DNA of 64,000 nucleotides, from the NCBI RefSeq assembly GCF_010500915.1, contig NZ_JAAAWP010000002.1, positions 482,449 to 546,448 on the forward strand, written 5' to 3'. Each line of letters begins with the position of its first letter. The first letter of the stretch is position 1. Below are positions 28,158-38,159 of the stretch, in pieces. The notes under the pieces were generated by a model. It was not told the DNA's origin, did no database searches, and saw only the letters and a program-made list of their open reading frames with translations. The translations under genes and the position numbers were made by a program. Source of the DNA: Alteromonas hispanica (GTDB lineage: Bacteria > Pseudomonadota > Gammaproteobacteria > Enterobacterales > Alteromonadaceae).

Positions 28158-29240
28158 TTAGCCGATACAGACTTTATTGCGACCGCTTTCCTTGGCGCGG
28201 TACAATTCCATATCTGCATGACGTATAGCGTCTGCCAGGGGGAGTGCACAGGAAACCTCACACACGCCAAAACTGCTGGTTATATGAATGTCGCTGTCGC
28301 CGATTGCGACTGCTGAGTAGCTTAGTGCCTCACGCAGCTCCTCCAGCACATTTACAGCCTCTGAGGAGGTGGTTTCTGGGAATATAAACATAAACTCTTC
28401 ACCGCCCCAGCGTGCAAGAATGTCTTGCTTTCGCAACCGTGAGCTGAAAATTTCTGATATTTTTACCAATACGTCATCACCCGCTTCGTGGCCGTAAGTA
28501 TCATTGATGCTTTTAAATCTATCTATATCAGCAATGGCGATTGAGAAAACCTTTTTGCTGCGCTGAATCCGTGCATACTCTCTTTCTAGCGTGACCTGAC
28601 AGCCGCGGCGATTCATTAACTTGGTTAAATGATCGTGATTGGCTTGCTGCTCAAATTGTTCAGAGAGGTCTAGCGCTGTCTCATAACTTTTTTGTCTGCT
28701 GTACTCATAAAACGCAGAGAGGAAGGTAACGGTAAGAAATGAATATAGCAGCCGAGATTTAAATGCGTATGTGTAAGACGTTAAAAGCAGCGATTCGTCG
28801 AAAACAAAAAAAAGCAGGGTGCAGGCAATGGTAAATACCAATAAAGCGAGTAGTCCCCGAACGAAACCAGCAAAAAACATGGTGACCGGAGGCACTAAAT
28901 AAATCCACAGCGGGCCCGTATTATCTTTTCCTCCAGTAATAAGCAAAAGAAACACTAACACCATTAAACACGTTATTAGCAACGTCATGGAAACTGTTCG
29001 TGAGCGAGGCGTACCAAAATGAATTTGTATTCGTTGAGATAGCGCAAAAGTAATGCTTGCGGTAAGTAGAATAATAGCTAGTGGAAATTCTTGCCCGATG
29101 AGTGCGCGTATGCCTAAAAAGAAAGTGATCGAGACGCCAACAGCAGAAAATAAGTTCACCACCATAATACGACGATTGGTTTCGTCTTTGTAGTGTCGAC
29201 TCACACCACTCATCACATACTGTTTTAGAAAACTCATCAT
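28158..29240 (-). CDS. Membrane diguanylate cyclase
   Basis: 360 residues: about six membrane helices (30-180) of no sensor family I recognise, a linker, then a GGDEF domain (about 200-360). Active site GGEEF (279-283) and inhibitory site RKQD (270-273) are both intact, five residues apart. It starts 5 nt after the PqiC-like lipoprotein gene ends, so the two are almost certainly co-transcribed. The system 2 adaptor follows on the same strand after 127 nt. Confidence 0.9.
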   Translation of the reverse strand: MMSFLKQYVMSGVSRHYKDETNRRIMVVNLFSAVGVSITFFLGIRALIGQEFPLAIILLTASITFALSQRIQIHFGTPRSRTVSMTLLITCLMVLVFLLLITGGKDNTGPLWIYLVPPVTMFFAGFVRGLLALLVFTIACTLLFFVFDESLLLTSYTYAFKSRLLYSFLTVTFLSAFYEYSRQKSYETALDLSEQFEQQANHDHLTKLMNRRGCQVTLEREYARIQRSKKVFSIAIADIDRFKSINDTYGHEAGDDVLVKISEIFSSRLRKQDILARWGGEEFMFIFPETTSSEAVNVLEELREALSYSAVAIGDSDIHITSSFGVCEVSCALPLADAIRHADMELYRAKESGRNKVCIG

Positions 29241-29245
29241 AAAGA

Positions 29246-29875
29246 TTAGGCTGAAGGTGCTCTGGTGTTGTGTGTACTATCAGCAACTTTACTGGCTAAC
29301 TCCACTAAAGCGTGCCGCATGGCTGTTATGCTGGCGGAAAAACCGTCGTTCTCTAATTCGGTCTCTATAAGAAACGACTCCCTATGGACATTTGAATGCA
29401 TGTCAGTAATGACAAAGTCACCTTTCAGCACAACATTGCCTTTGTATGTGCTTATAAAATCTGAAACGTAAAGGTTTAGCGTAGACAAATTCCCTTCTAG
29501 CGGATTTTTTGCCGATGTCAGGCTTATGTTTTTTAGGGCGAGATGGTCGCTAAGCGATTTTCTCAAACCTTCTTCAACAGGCTCGGCCCATAAATGGGTG
29601 GCAGAGATGTGCAAGTTAGTATCGCTAACTTGATAGACTAGCCCGCGATGTTTTAAATAGTCGGGAAGCGTAACCTTGTTGAAAACAAGATTGGTGTTAT
29701 TAGTATCTGAGTACGCAGTTGTGTTTTGGGCTTTAGAGGGAACTGCCGAGTGCAATAAATAGTAGGACAAAGACGGATTAGAACCTGCACACCCGCTGAT
29801 AACTAAAAGTAAAATTGTTGCCAGTGCAAACCTGATGTTTCCTTTTTTCGAAAAAAAACCAGTGTTCATTGCCAT
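29246..29875 (-). CDS. pqiC: PqiC-like ABC transport auxiliary lipoprotein
   Basis: Outer-membrane lipoprotein that in E. coli docks the PqiB tube to the outer membrane. The lipobox ends at Cys29 (LLVISGC). The mature part has the family pattern: YYLLHSA near the N-terminus, NKVTLPDYLKHRGLVYQ and HLWAEPVEEGLRKSLSDHL. 209 residues, near the usual length. It lies 180 nt after pqiB rather than overlapping it, and is tightly coupled to the downstream diguanylate cyclase. Confidence 0.85.
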   Translation of the reverse strand: MAMNTGFFSKKGNIRFALATILLLVISGCAGSNPSLSYYLLHSAVPSKAQNTTAYSDTNNTNLVFNKVTLPDYLKHRGLVYQVSDTNLHISATHLWAEPVEEGLRKSLSDHLALKNISLTSAKNPLEGNLSTLNLYVSDFISTYKGNVVLKGDFVITDMHSNVHRESFLIETELENDGFSASITAMRHALVELASKVADSTHNTRAPSA

Positions 29876-30055
29876 TTTTATTTTCCCTAACTCTTTTGTC
29901 TTTTAATGACAAGAGTATTAACTACGTTTATTAAATGAACGTCAACTTTTCTCAATTTCTGGTAGGCATGCTCTCTCATTTTACTTCTGAGATATCACGC
30001 ATGTTTCCATTGCCTATCCCTAGCCTTATACGTTCAGAATAAATGAATTCTACGC

Positions 30056-31711
30056 TTATTTCTCTACTGCTTTAGGCTGAATATCTTCATTGACCTCGCG
30101 AGGAAAAATAAGGCTATTGGGCGACTGATTTAGCTTAAGCAATAATGGTTGAATTGTGCGCATAGTGTCTTGAAGCGCATCCACCGTTTCTTTAATTTCT
30201 GACTTGTCGAAGCCACCTTCACTGTAATTTTTCAATAAGCTATCTAAACTTATCAGGACTTGATTCAAATTACTATTTAGCGCTTTCGCATCAATGTCCT
30301 CAATAAGAAGGTCAAAGTCACTGCTTGCGGTCTCTACTGATTCAGCGGCAAGCTTCATGTCTTCTACCGCTAATTGAACGTTTTCTACCATTTCCTTAAG
30401 CGGTAATTGATTAATTTTATCCAGTATGGCGTCGGCCTTTTGAGTCAGCTGTGTGAACTCATTGCTCACGGTAGGAATAACCTCGTACCCATTGATCACC
30501 CTAATTATACTGCTCTCGGAGGCATCGGGAACGTGTTGAAGATCGACATACAGCCCGCCGGTCAGCACGTTGCCCATTCTTAAGGTTGCGCGTAAATCGC
30601 GCTCCAACCAATTGCGCAGCGTTTGTTTTATCGCCCGTAAACCTTCTTCAGTATCTGGCTGTCGAGCTTTGCCAGGATAAATATTGATAAGGACAGGGAT
30701 AGGGTAGTCTTGTTCTAAAATGTTCCCTTCCACCGCAGGGAGGGAATTAATACCTGTCACGTTGCCTATTTCTATACCGCGGTATTCAACCGGCGCACCA
30801 ACGGTGAGTCCTCTCACACTTTCATCAATGAGTAATAAGTATTCGGCCGCCACTTTGTAGCGGGCGTCTGAGGCTGCGCTGCCGTCTTCAAAAATGGTAA
30901 AAAACGCATTTTCTACCACCCGTTCGCCTTTAGGTACACCCTCGGGAATACCAAAAGTTATACCGTTAGCTAAAAGTGTTTCGAGACTGCCTGTTTCAAC
31001 ACTTACGCCACTAGATTCAAGCTGTAGTTTAATACCACTGACATCCCAAAAGCGTGTATTTACAGTGATAAGTTTGTGGTAGGGGGCTTCAATAAACGCG
31101 TCATAATAGACCACGCGCTCTTCAATATTGAATGTAGCATCTTCAAACTCACCGACTTTGAAGCCTTTGTAAATAATTGGGTCGCCAGGTTTGTAGGCAA
31201 ACTCATCATCGCTTCTTAACATCACGTGAAGCCCTGGTGTTCCCGGCGGGGTAACAGGAGGGCGGGAAAGCGCGTTAAAATGAAACTGTTCTTTTCCATT
31301 ATCCTCAGCAGACATGGCAATATAGCTGCCCGAAATGAGAGTGCTGAGGCCAGAGACTTCTGAAAAACTGATTCGCGGAGCAACCACCCAAAATTCAGCA
31401 TTTTCATTGAGTAGGTGCGATGCACTGGCGTCGATGCGAGCAGTCACTAGCACTCCGTCAAGATCGGGTTTTAGGGAGATTTTCTTTACCTGACCTATTT
31501 CTAAATCTCGTACTTTAATAGGGGTTTTATTTATCTCTATACCTGTTGCCGAGTGCAGCTCTATGGTGATGAGTGGGCCTTGGTTTTTCCACTGGTAATA
31601 AACCATCCAGCCGCCAATTAACACCACAATAATGGGAATTAACCAAATTCGGGAGACGGATGATGTTGGTTTTACCTCTGCCTCGTTAATGTTCGCATCG
31701 TTTGTGGTCAT
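30056..31711 (-). CDS. pqiB: PqiB, MCE-domain lipid-transport protein
   Basis: Periplasm-spanning MCE protein of the paraquat-inducible system, implicated in moving lipids between membranes. I start it at the ATG at 31711 (551 residues): it overlaps the pqiA stop as ATGA and has GGAAG upstream, while the longer frame from 31735 has no ribosome site. One membrane helix (about 22-40) is followed by three MCE domains (GIEINKTPIKVRDLEIGQV; DPIIYKGFKVGEFED; GAPVEYRGIEIGNVTG) and a long helical C-terminus that forms the needle in E. coli PqiB. Confidence 0.93.
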   Translation of the reverse strand: MTTNDANINEAEVKPTSSVSRIWLIPIIVVLIGGWMVYYQWKNQGPLITIELHSATGIEINKTPIKVRDLEIGQVKKISLKPDLDGVLVTARIDASASHLLNENAEFWVVAPRISFSEVSGLSTLISGSYIAMSAEDNGKEQFHFNALSRPPVTPPGTPGLHVMLRSDDEFAYKPGDPIIYKGFKVGEFEDATFNIEERVVYYDAFIEAPYHKLITVNTRFWDVSGIKLQLESSGVSVETGSLETLLANGITFGIPEGVPKGERVVENAFFTIFEDGSAASDARYKVAAEYLLLIDESVRGLTVGAPVEYRGIEIGNVTGINSLPAVEGNILEQDYPIPVLINIYPGKARQPDTEEGLRAIKQTLRNWLERDLRATLRMGNVLTGGLYVDLQHVPDASESSIIRVINGYEVIPTVSNEFTQLTQKADAILDKINQLPLKEMVENVQLAVEDMKLAAESVETASSDFDLLIEDIDAKALNSNLNQVLISLDSLLKNYSEGGFDKSEIKETVDALQDTMRTIQPLLLKLNQSPNSLIFPREVNEDIQPKAVEK

Positions 31712-32850
31712 GGTAATTGCTTCCACTGCTGCCATATAAGCCGTGAGTCAAATGTCATTGCAGCTATCATTGTAATAAAAACAACGGCACAAAAGGCGAG
31801 AGCCGCTTGGCCGGGATAAATTGATAATGTATTTCCCATCTGTATCAGCGATACCAGCACCGCAACCACAAAAACGTCAATCATTGACCAGCGGCCAATA
31901 GCTTCTGTCAGTCGGTAGTAGCGGGTGCGCAGTTTTTGTGAGCCTGTTCGCTGTCGTTGAACGGAATAATTTAGCCATCCCAATATTAATATCTTCGCCA
32001 CGGGGACAACAACGCTGGCAAAAAGAATAATAAGCGCCACCGGATAAGACCCAGACTCCCACAGCGACAGCACACCACCAATAATGGTGTTTGGCGTTTC
32101 TTGGCCGAAGAGTTCAGTATACATAATTGGTAAAAAATTAGCAGGAATATACAAAACACATGATGTTAAAAGTAAAGCCCAGGTTCTTTGGATACTGGCG
32201 CTAGCTTGAGATGCACTCAGTGGTTTGGGCGAGGGTGGCGTACCTTGCTTTAACCACATAGCATAACGAGTGGGATCAAACTGCATAATAGCTAACGTGG
32301 TGAAGGCACTAAACCCAATAAACGCATAGAAAGATAAACCTATTGTTACATCAGCGAGTTCGTTAATTTTAATAAGGCTCACTAATGTACCAATTAGAAA
32401 GATTTCAGCCATACTCCAGGGGAGTAACCCCTTAACGACTGAAAAAAGACGGTGAAGGTAGAAGGAACGTCGTTGCTGTAATTGTGCAATTGACAGCCAT
32501 ACCAGGCCAACAAGTACCAAGCCCGGCAGCATAACAGTGGCAAGGCCCGTAATAATAGCAAGTGATAGATAGTCGTTTTCAATCAGTACGGTTATCCCGG
32601 ATGGTAGGTCAATGCTGTGCTTTTGCCCACTAGCCCTAAACGTTAAAAAGTTAAAAGGAAGGGATAATAATAAAAACACTAACGCACTGAACGCATAAGC
32701 GATTAGCTTTTCAGTGGCATTATTCTTGAAAGTAATCAGGGTATGTCCGCATTTAGGACAGGCCGCCCTTTGACGGTGAGCAAGTGTGGGTATACTCACG
32801 CTAGTGTGGCATTGGTCGCACACTATTGTTAATTGCTCGGCTTTTTCCAT
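31708..32850 (-). CDS. pqiA: PqiA, inner-membrane partner of PqiB
   Basis: Integral membrane protein with two PqiA domains of four helices each. The N-terminal zinc ribbon is complete (CDQCHTS and CPKCGHT), but the second ribbon found before domain 2 in E. coli PqiA is missing: the linker reads LSASQASASIQRTWAL with no cysteines. The domain-2 signature PANFLPIMYTELFGQ and the GRWSMIDVFVVAVLVSLIQMG motif are clear. The ATG at 32850 gives 380 residues; a GTG six codons upstream is possible. The stop overlaps pqiB by ATGA. Confidence 0.92.
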   Translation of the reverse strand: MEKAEQLTIVCDQCHTSVSIPTLAHRQRAACPKCGHTLITFKNNATEKLIAYAFSALVFLLLSLPFNFLTFRASGQKHSIDLPSGITVLIENDYLSLAIITGLATVMLPGLVLVGLVWLSIAQLQQRRSFYLHRLFSVVKGLLPWSMAEIFLIGTLVSLIKINELADVTIGLSFYAFIGFSAFTTLAIMQFDPTRYAMWLKQGTPPSPKPLSASQASASIQRTWALLLTSCVLYIPANFLPIMYTELFGQETPNTIIGGVLSLWESGSYPVALIILFASVVVPVAKILILGWLNYSVQRQRTGSQKLRTRYYRLTEAIGRWSMIDVFVVAVLVSLIQMGNTLSIYPGQAALAFCAVVFITMIAAMTFDSRLIWQQWKQLP

Positions 32851-33181
32851 ACTAGTCGCTAACGACACCCGTTGTGTGTAATATCAATAATATAAAGCAT
32901 TGATTTTTAGTGTCTACCAAATAGCGTTTTCTTTCCATGTCTTTAGCCAAATCTGCGTTTTATACTTAATAAATAGCGATATACCTGATGCAAAAACTAC
33001 GAGCGTTTCAACAATTCCTCACTACCGGTCGCAAGCGTAGCTATCGAATTTTTACTCAACAAAGCGTTCAGTTTGTTCGCTTATGGCGCACATTAACTTT
33101 TGCTCAACGTTGCTATTGTATAGGTTAAAGCAATATTGAAAAAAACGTATAAATGGACGGCAAAGTTACTGCATTCATCAA
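32851..33181. other. Intergenic stretch between pqiA and the AtoE-like gene
   Basis: 331 nt. It should carry the pqiABC promoter on the minus strand. A 46-codon plus-strand frame (32988-33128, arginine-rich product) has no ribosome site and I do not call it. Confidence 0.4.
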
Positions 33182-34540
33182 TTAAAAAAAGCGCAACATC
33201 AGGGCGATGAGCACACCCGTGATAATAAGCTGAACTAGGCAAAAACCCATAATATCTTTGGCTTTTAAGCCAGCGATGGCCAGAACAGGAAGGGCCCAGA
33301 AAGGCTGTATTAGGTTTGTCCACGCATCTCCCCAAGCCACCGCCATGGCTACTCTCGATATATCTGCACCCAATTCGGCTGCGGCAGGCAGCACAACTGG
33401 GGCCTGTACAGCCCATTGTCCACCTCCTGAGGGCACAAACATATTAACAATACCTGCGCTAATAAAGCTCAGCACGGGCAACGATTCCACAGAAGCGAAA
33501 CTGATTAACCACTGAGACATGCTTTCGGCAAGACCGGATTGAACCATAACTGCCATGATCCCTGCGTAAAATGGGAATTGAATAATGATACCACTTCCGC
33601 CCTTTACGGCTTGCTGTAAGCTCAACAGCAACCGGCGGGGGGAGCCGTGCAGTACAATTGCTAAAAACAAAAAAATGGCGTTTACGATATTGAGGTTTAG
33701 CCCACCGCCATGGGCAAAATAATTAATGAGATACACTAACCCCATGACGCCAATCAAAGTGCCTAATATTTTACTGTTCTCGAGTTTATCTGCGGGTCTT
33801 TCTGTGTCTTGCTCATTCTCTTGCTCATCCGGCTGGGCATCGATGAGTTTTTCGGAGCTCACAAAAACGCTGTCTGTGCGGCTGGGCAGCATTAGTCGGT
33901 TTACTAAGGGAACAACGATAAATAAGATACCAACGAGAGCAAGATTAAACACACTAAAAATGGTGTTACTTGTATCTATAACGCCTATTTGCGCCTCACT
34001 GAAGTGTCCATTTGTAGCAATGGTTAGAGGAATTGAACCGGCCAGGCCACCGTGCCATACAATAAAGCCGGAGTAGGCGCTTGCAACCAGCAGGCGGTAG
34101 TCTACTTGAGTTTTGCGAGCGATGGCTTTAGCGAATAGCGCGCCAATCACTAAACCAAAACCCCAGTTAATCCAACTCGCCGTTAACGAGACCAAGGTGA
34201 CCAAAATAATTGCCTTACCCGGTGTATTGCCCAAGTGAGCAAGCTTTTCTAACAACCTTCGAATAACGGGCGTCGATGCCAGCATATATCCGGTAATCAG
34301 GACTAATAGCATTTGCATGGAAAATGTAAGAAGACCCCAAAGCCCGTTGCCCCATTGTTCTATCACGGTGATAGGAGACTGCTGCTCAATAAACACCGCG
34401 GCAGCAAAGACAATAGCAGTGAGAATAAGTACGAATACGAACGGATCGGGTAAATAACGTTCTACTAGTTTAACCAGTGGTTTTGCAGCTCTATTTAACA
34501 TTGTTATGAGTATATTTTCGTTAATAGGTAATACGAGCAT
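33182..34540 (-). CDS. AtoE-type short-chain fatty acid transporter
   Basis: Membrane permease of the short-chain fatty acid uptake family, 452 residues. It aligns well with E. coli AtoE: VERYLPDPFVFVLILTAIV, SWINWGFGLVIGALFAK, GIIIQFPFYAGIMAVM, NMFVPSGGGQWAVQAPVVLP and PFWALPVLAIAGLKAKDIMG. Around ten to twelve helices. The real start may be the ATG at 34501. It is not next to atoDAB, so its substrate (acetoacetate, butyrate or other) is inferred. Confidence 0.88.
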   Translation of the reverse strand: MLVLPINENILITMLNRAAKPLVKLVERYLPDPFVFVLILTAIVFAAAVFIEQQSPITVIEQWGNGLWGLLTFSMQMLLVLITGYMLASTPVIRRLLEKLAHLGNTPGKAIILVTLVSLTASWINWGFGLVIGALFAKAIARKTQVDYRLLVASAYSGFIVWHGGLAGSIPLTIATNGHFSEAQIGVIDTSNTIFSVFNLALVGILFIVVPLVNRLMLPSRTDSVFVSSEKLIDAQPDEQENEQDTERPADKLENSKILGTLIGVMGLVYLINYFAHGGGLNLNIVNAIFLFLAIVLHGSPRRLLLSLQQAVKGGSGIIIQFPFYAGIMAVMVQSGLAESMSQWLISFASVESLPVLSFISAGIVNMFVPSGGGQWAVQAPVVLPAAAELGADISRVAMAVAWGDAWTNLIQPFWALPVLAIAGLKAKDIMGFCLVQLIITGVLIALMLRFF

Positions 34541-34594
34541 ATCGTATCTTTACCCATTTCCCTACACACTCGAAGGAATGAATAAATAGTGAAC

Positions 34595-34621
34595 ATAAAA
34601 AAGCCCGCTTTTACAGCGGGC
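34595..34621 (-). terminator. Rho-independent terminator of asnS
   Basis: On the minus strand GCCCGCT and AGCGGGC arms with a five-base loop are followed by TTTTTT, about 85 nt after the asnS stop. Confidence 0.85.
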
Positions 34622-34705
34622 CTATTTGTTCTACGCATTTGTTCCAAGTATCGTTAAATGTATTTTTTAATACATGGTGAAATACGCTTTTAACCGTATA
34701 TCGAT

Positions 34706-36103
34706 TTAGAAGCTTGCGTTTCCTGGCGTGCGCGGGAATGGGATCACGTCGCGAACGTTTTGCATACCTGTCACATAAGCGACCAAACGCTCGAAGCCTA
34801 AACCGAAACCAGAGTGGGGAACTGTACCGTAACGGCGAAGATCGCGATACCACGCGTAGTCTTCTTTTGAAAGTTCCATTTCCTCAAGGCGTGCATCAAA
34901 TACGTCTAAACGCTCTTCACGCTGCGAACCACCAATGATTTCGCCAATACCCGGCGCAAGGACGTCCATTGCGGCCACGGTTTTACCGTCATCATTTATA
35001 CGCATGTAAAATGCCTTGATGTCTTTCGGGTAGTTTTGCATGATGATCGGTGCGCCAACATGCTCTTCGGCCAAGTAACGCTCGTGCTCAGATGAAAGGT
35101 CGATACCCCATTCAACTGGGAACTCAAAATCTTTACCGCAATTTTTGAGTATTTCGATTGCATCGGTGTAATCCATACGAACAAAGTCTGAACTTACCAG
35201 CTTTTCTAAACGCTCAATAGCATCTTTCTTGATGCGCTGAGCAAAGAACGCCATATCATCGGGTAATTCTTCAAGAACTGCCTTACAAACGTACTTCAAC
35301 ATATCTTCGGCAAGCTGCGCTACATCGCTAAGCTCGGCAAATGCTACTTCTGGCTCAATCATCCAAAATTCAGCCAGGTGGCGAGATGTGTTTGAGTTCT
35401 CTGCACGGAATGTAGGGCCAAAGGTATATACTTTTGACATTGCGGTACAGTAAGTTTCAACGTTTAACTGCCCCGATACCGTGAGATAGGTCTCTTTACC
35501 GAAAAAGTCTTCGGAATAATCGACATTGCCTTTGTCATCACGAGGTAAGTTCATCATATCAAGAGTAGATACGCGGAACATTTCACCTGCGCCCTCTGTA
35601 TCGCTGGCTGTTAATATTGGTGTTGATATCCAGTAGTAACCTTTCTCGTGGAAGAAGCGATGGATAGCTTGAGACAGGCAGTTACGAACCCGTGTTACCG
35701 CACCAATCACGTTAGTACGCGGGCGAAGATGCGCATACTCACGAAGATATTCAATACTGTGGCGTTTTGCTGCCATTGGATAGGTGTCTGGATTCTCTAC
35801 TAACCCAACAACTTCAATGTCTGTCGCTTCAATCTCTAGCGCTTGGCCTTGGCCTTGAGATTCCTTCACCGTGCCAGTTACTGCGAGTGAGCAACCTGCC
35901 GTTAAACGCTGAATATCAGCGTAATTTGACAGAGAATTTAGCGCAATAACCTGAACTGGATCGAAGCAGCTGCCATCGTGCAACGCTATAAATGATAATC
36001 CAGCTTTAGAATCTCGGCGTGTTCTTACCCAACCTTTAACGGTTACCGATTCGCCAACGGCGTACTTACCTTTAAGTACGTCAACTACGGGCGCGTGCGT
36101 CAT
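34706..36103 (-). CDS. asnS: Asparaginyl-tRNA synthetase
   Basis: Class II synthetase charging tRNA-Asn, 465 residues (E. coli 466). N-terminal OB-fold anticodon domain ([19 protein letters not shown]), motif 2 region ([26 protein letters not shown]), and motif 3 ([21 protein letters not shown]) ending [11 protein letters not shown] as in AsnRS. The [10 protein letters not shown] signature separates it from AspRS and LysRS. Monocistronic, with its own terminator. Confidence 0.97.
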   Translation of the reverse strand: MTHAPVVDVLKGKYAVGESVTVKGWVRTRRDSKAGLSFIALHDGSCFDPVQVIALNSLSNYADIQRLTAGCSLAVTGTVKESQGQGQALEIEATDIEVVGLVENPDTYPMAAKRHSIEYLREYAHLRPRTNVIGAVTRVRNCLSQAIHRFFHEKGYYWISTPILTASDTEGAGEMFRVSTLDMMNLPRDDKGNVDYSEDFFGKETYLTVSGQLNVETYCTAMSKVYTFGPTFRAENSNTSRHLAEFWMIEPEVAFAELSDVAQLAEDMLKYVCKAVLEELPDDMAFFAQRIKKDAIERLEKLVSSDFVRMDYTDAIEILKNCGKDFEFPVEWGIDLSSEHERYLAEEHVGAPIIMQNYPKDIKAFYMRINDDGKTVAAMDVLAPGIGEIIGGSQREERLDVFDARLEEMELSKEDYAWYRDLRRYGTVPHSGFGLGFERLVAYVTGMQNVRDVIPFPRTPGNASF

Positions 36104-36451
36104 GTTAGTTTCTCCGTCTTACTGTTTTTCTGCTGTTGTGTACTATGGTTAATTACACTCAACGCAGTGTGCAAAATGCACGAAAAAATGTCTTGTGGTC
36201 AATGTTTTGGATTTTTTGCCGATACAACAACATAAGTAAAAATGTGGCGTTTCAAACACACAGTAGCCTTTCAAATAGCGCATAACGTCGGCTAGGGTGG
36301 TAAACGGTGAGATGATAGCCACTATCCAATAGCACGCTAGTATACTCAACCATAAGCTGGATGCCAGAGAACAGAGTGACAAATGGGAAATAAAAGTGTT
36401 TCTCTACCCTTGAATTTGTATGAAAAACGGAAAACAGGCGAAAAGCAGGCA
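36104..36451. other. Divergent intergenic region upstream of asnS
   Basis: 348 nt upstream of both asnS (minus) and the small membrane protein (plus). A TAGTAT box near 36343 could be a -10 for the rightward gene. Otherwise I see no gene or strong structure. Confidence 0.35.
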
Positions 36452-36817
36452 ATGTATCAAGATGATCGCAGGAAAACTTCACCAGCGGATACCACTTTTT
36501 ATAAAGTGATGGTTACCTTGAATATCTTGGCGTGGCTTGGTTTAGTCGCAGTACTTATCTTGTTTCATTACGCGCGACCAGACTTCATTAGTGGCGTGCA
36601 AAAGTATTGGGGAGTAGAGGGGGTAACAACCTGGTCTCAGGACTATATTGATGCCATGATAATCCTTTTAAGAGTGTGCCTTGGCCTGAGTTTAGTGAGC
36701 TTGATAATGAAAGCCAAAAGAAGCCGCCGACAAAACGACAGCTTCGGAGTTAATCTTATTGTGCTTACCATTATAGTGGCTGTGAGTTTATTCACGTTAG
36801 CCACTACGGTGGGCTAA
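36452..36817 (+). CDS. Small three-helix membrane protein, unknown function
   Basis: I do not recognise it. From ATG 36452 (AGCAGG ribosome site) it has 121 residues; the frame extends upstream to an ATG at 36383. The N-terminus is polar and basic (DDRRKTSPAD), with membrane helices at about 22-42, 65-85 and 98-117, the second followed by a basic loop (KAKRSRRQ). Convergent with the exchanger gene, 58 nt away. Confidence 0.7.
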   Translation: MYQDDRRKTSPADTTFYKVMVTLNILAWLGLVAVLILFHYARPDFISGVQKYWGVEGVTTWSQDYIDAMIILLRVCLGLSLVSLIMKAKRSRRQNDSFGVNLIVLTIIVAVSLFTLATTVG

Positions 36818-36850
36818 TCATTGCCTTTTGAATCTATTAAAAATAGAGGC

Positions 36851-36886
36851 CGTTCGCTAGATAAAGGCCATTCGCTAGATAAAGGC
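36851..36886. repeat. Tandem 18-bp duplication at the exchanger stop codon
   Basis: Two adjacent 18-bp units differing at one base. The stop codon of the minus-strand exchanger gene lies in the right-hand unit, so the duplication extends the non-coding tail, not the protein. Confidence 0.85.
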
Positions 36887-37843
36887 TACTTGTATCAGCC
36901 AATAGGTATAGGCGATATATGCCAACAGAAAAGCACCGCCCTCAAGCCTATTCAAACGTCCTTGGCCTTTTATTCCTATGCAGAAAATAAACAACGCTAC
37001 CGTAGAGGCTAACATAACAACCACGTCGCGATAGATAAAATCGGCACTGACTGTCATAGGCTGAATAGTCCCTGCAATACCAACTACTGCAAGCGTGTTG
37101 AACATGTTGGAACCAATCACGTTTCCTATGGCTAAATCGTGCTCGCCTTTTTTAACTGCAATAAGGGAAGACGCTAATTCAGGTAATGACGTTCCAATAG
37201 CAATGACCGTAAGACCAATAATGGTGTCGCTTACGCCGAAGAAGGTAGCGACTTCTACCGCACCCCAAACAAGCATGCGAGAGCTAGCGACTAGCAGCAG
37301 TAGCCCAGCTATGAGCCAGATAACGTGAGTTTTTACCGTGCCTTCTGTTGCATTGATTTCATCACTGTATTCATCGGCTAGGGCATCTTTGTCGCCTTTC
37401 ATTCCGTGGTAAATACTCCATGAAATAAGAAGAACGAATAAACCCAGTAGTGAAAATGCGTCATCTTTTGACACCTGCTGATCGAGAACCTGCCACGCGG
37501 CGAAAAAGGTAATGCCAAGTAATATCGGCAGTTCTTTTTTGATGATTTCAGACTTCACCGCAATAGGGCTTATCACTGCAGTGAGACCTAATATCAGCAT
37601 GACGTTTGCGATATTAGAGCCATAGGCGTTGCCTAGGGCAATACCAGAGTTACCTTGAATTGCAGCAAAGATTGAAACAATTATCTCTGGGGCTGAAGTA
37701 CCAAAGCCAATAATAAGCATCCCTATAAGCAAGGGCGATACGCCAAAATGATTCGCTACCGATGCGGCGCCACCAACAAATTTTCCAGCACTCCACAATA
37801 ATACGGGTAAACCAATAGCAATAGCCAAGCTGGCCAGTAACAT
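36875..37843 (-). CDS. Calcium/sodium antiporter (YrbG-like)
   Basis: Cation exchanger of the CaCA family, 322 residues and about ten helices. The two inverted alpha repeats are clear: GFGTSAPEIIVSIFAA ... LGNAYGSNIANVMLILG in the first half and AIGTSLPELASSLIAV ... IGNVIGSNMFNTLAVVG in the second. The ion-coordinating glutamates sit in the SAPE and SLPE motifs. An acidic cytosolic loop (DEYSDEINATE) lies between the halves. A strong AAGGAGT ribosome site precedes the start. Confidence 0.92.
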   Translation of the reverse strand: MLLASLAIAIGLPVLLWSAGKFVGGAASVANHFGVSPLLIGMLIIGFGTSAPEIIVSIFAAIQGNSGIALGNAYGSNIANVMLILGLTAVISPIAVKSEIIKKELPILLGITFFAAWQVLDQQVSKDDAFSLLGLFVLLISWSIYHGMKGDKDALADEYSDEINATEGTVKTHVIWLIAGLLLLVASSRMLVWGAVEVATFFGVSDTIIGLTVIAIGTSLPELASSLIAVKKGEHDLAIGNVIGSNMFNTLAVVGIAGTIQPMTVSADFIYRDVVVMLASTVALFIFCIGIKGQGRLNRLEGGAFLLAYIAYTYWLIQVAFI

Positions 37844-38159
37844 ACTTACTCCTTAAAACGACATCGTTGAGATGCGTTCTGTCCACGTTATGTCAAAAAC
37901 ATCATTTATGTAGTAAGTATCGCAAATACTGCAATTTTTTGTAATACGATTAATGGAATATGCGATAAAAAGGCAAAAATACGGAGGTAAAGTGGCTTTT
38001 TACTTCACTGAAGTGCCCGATAAAGGCAATTTTCGTCTAAGTTTTGTTTACGCAAGAAACCCTCTTTTGCTTGTCACTGTTCCCTGTTAGCATATTCTTG
38101 ACACCAAGGTAGACTCTAAGGCTCATCTGCTTCGGTCTATTTGCGTTAGGAATTCGCTG
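37844..38159. other. Intergenic stretch downstream of the 93-residue hypothetical gene
   Basis: 316 nt with no ORF I can support. It must carry the exchanger promoter; a TTGACA at 38098 points the other way and has no good -10 partner. Confidence 0.35.

Noticed and set aside
32988..33128. 46-codon arginine-rich plus-strand frame
   Set aside because: No ribosome site, no recognisable motif, and it lies in the pqiA promoter region.
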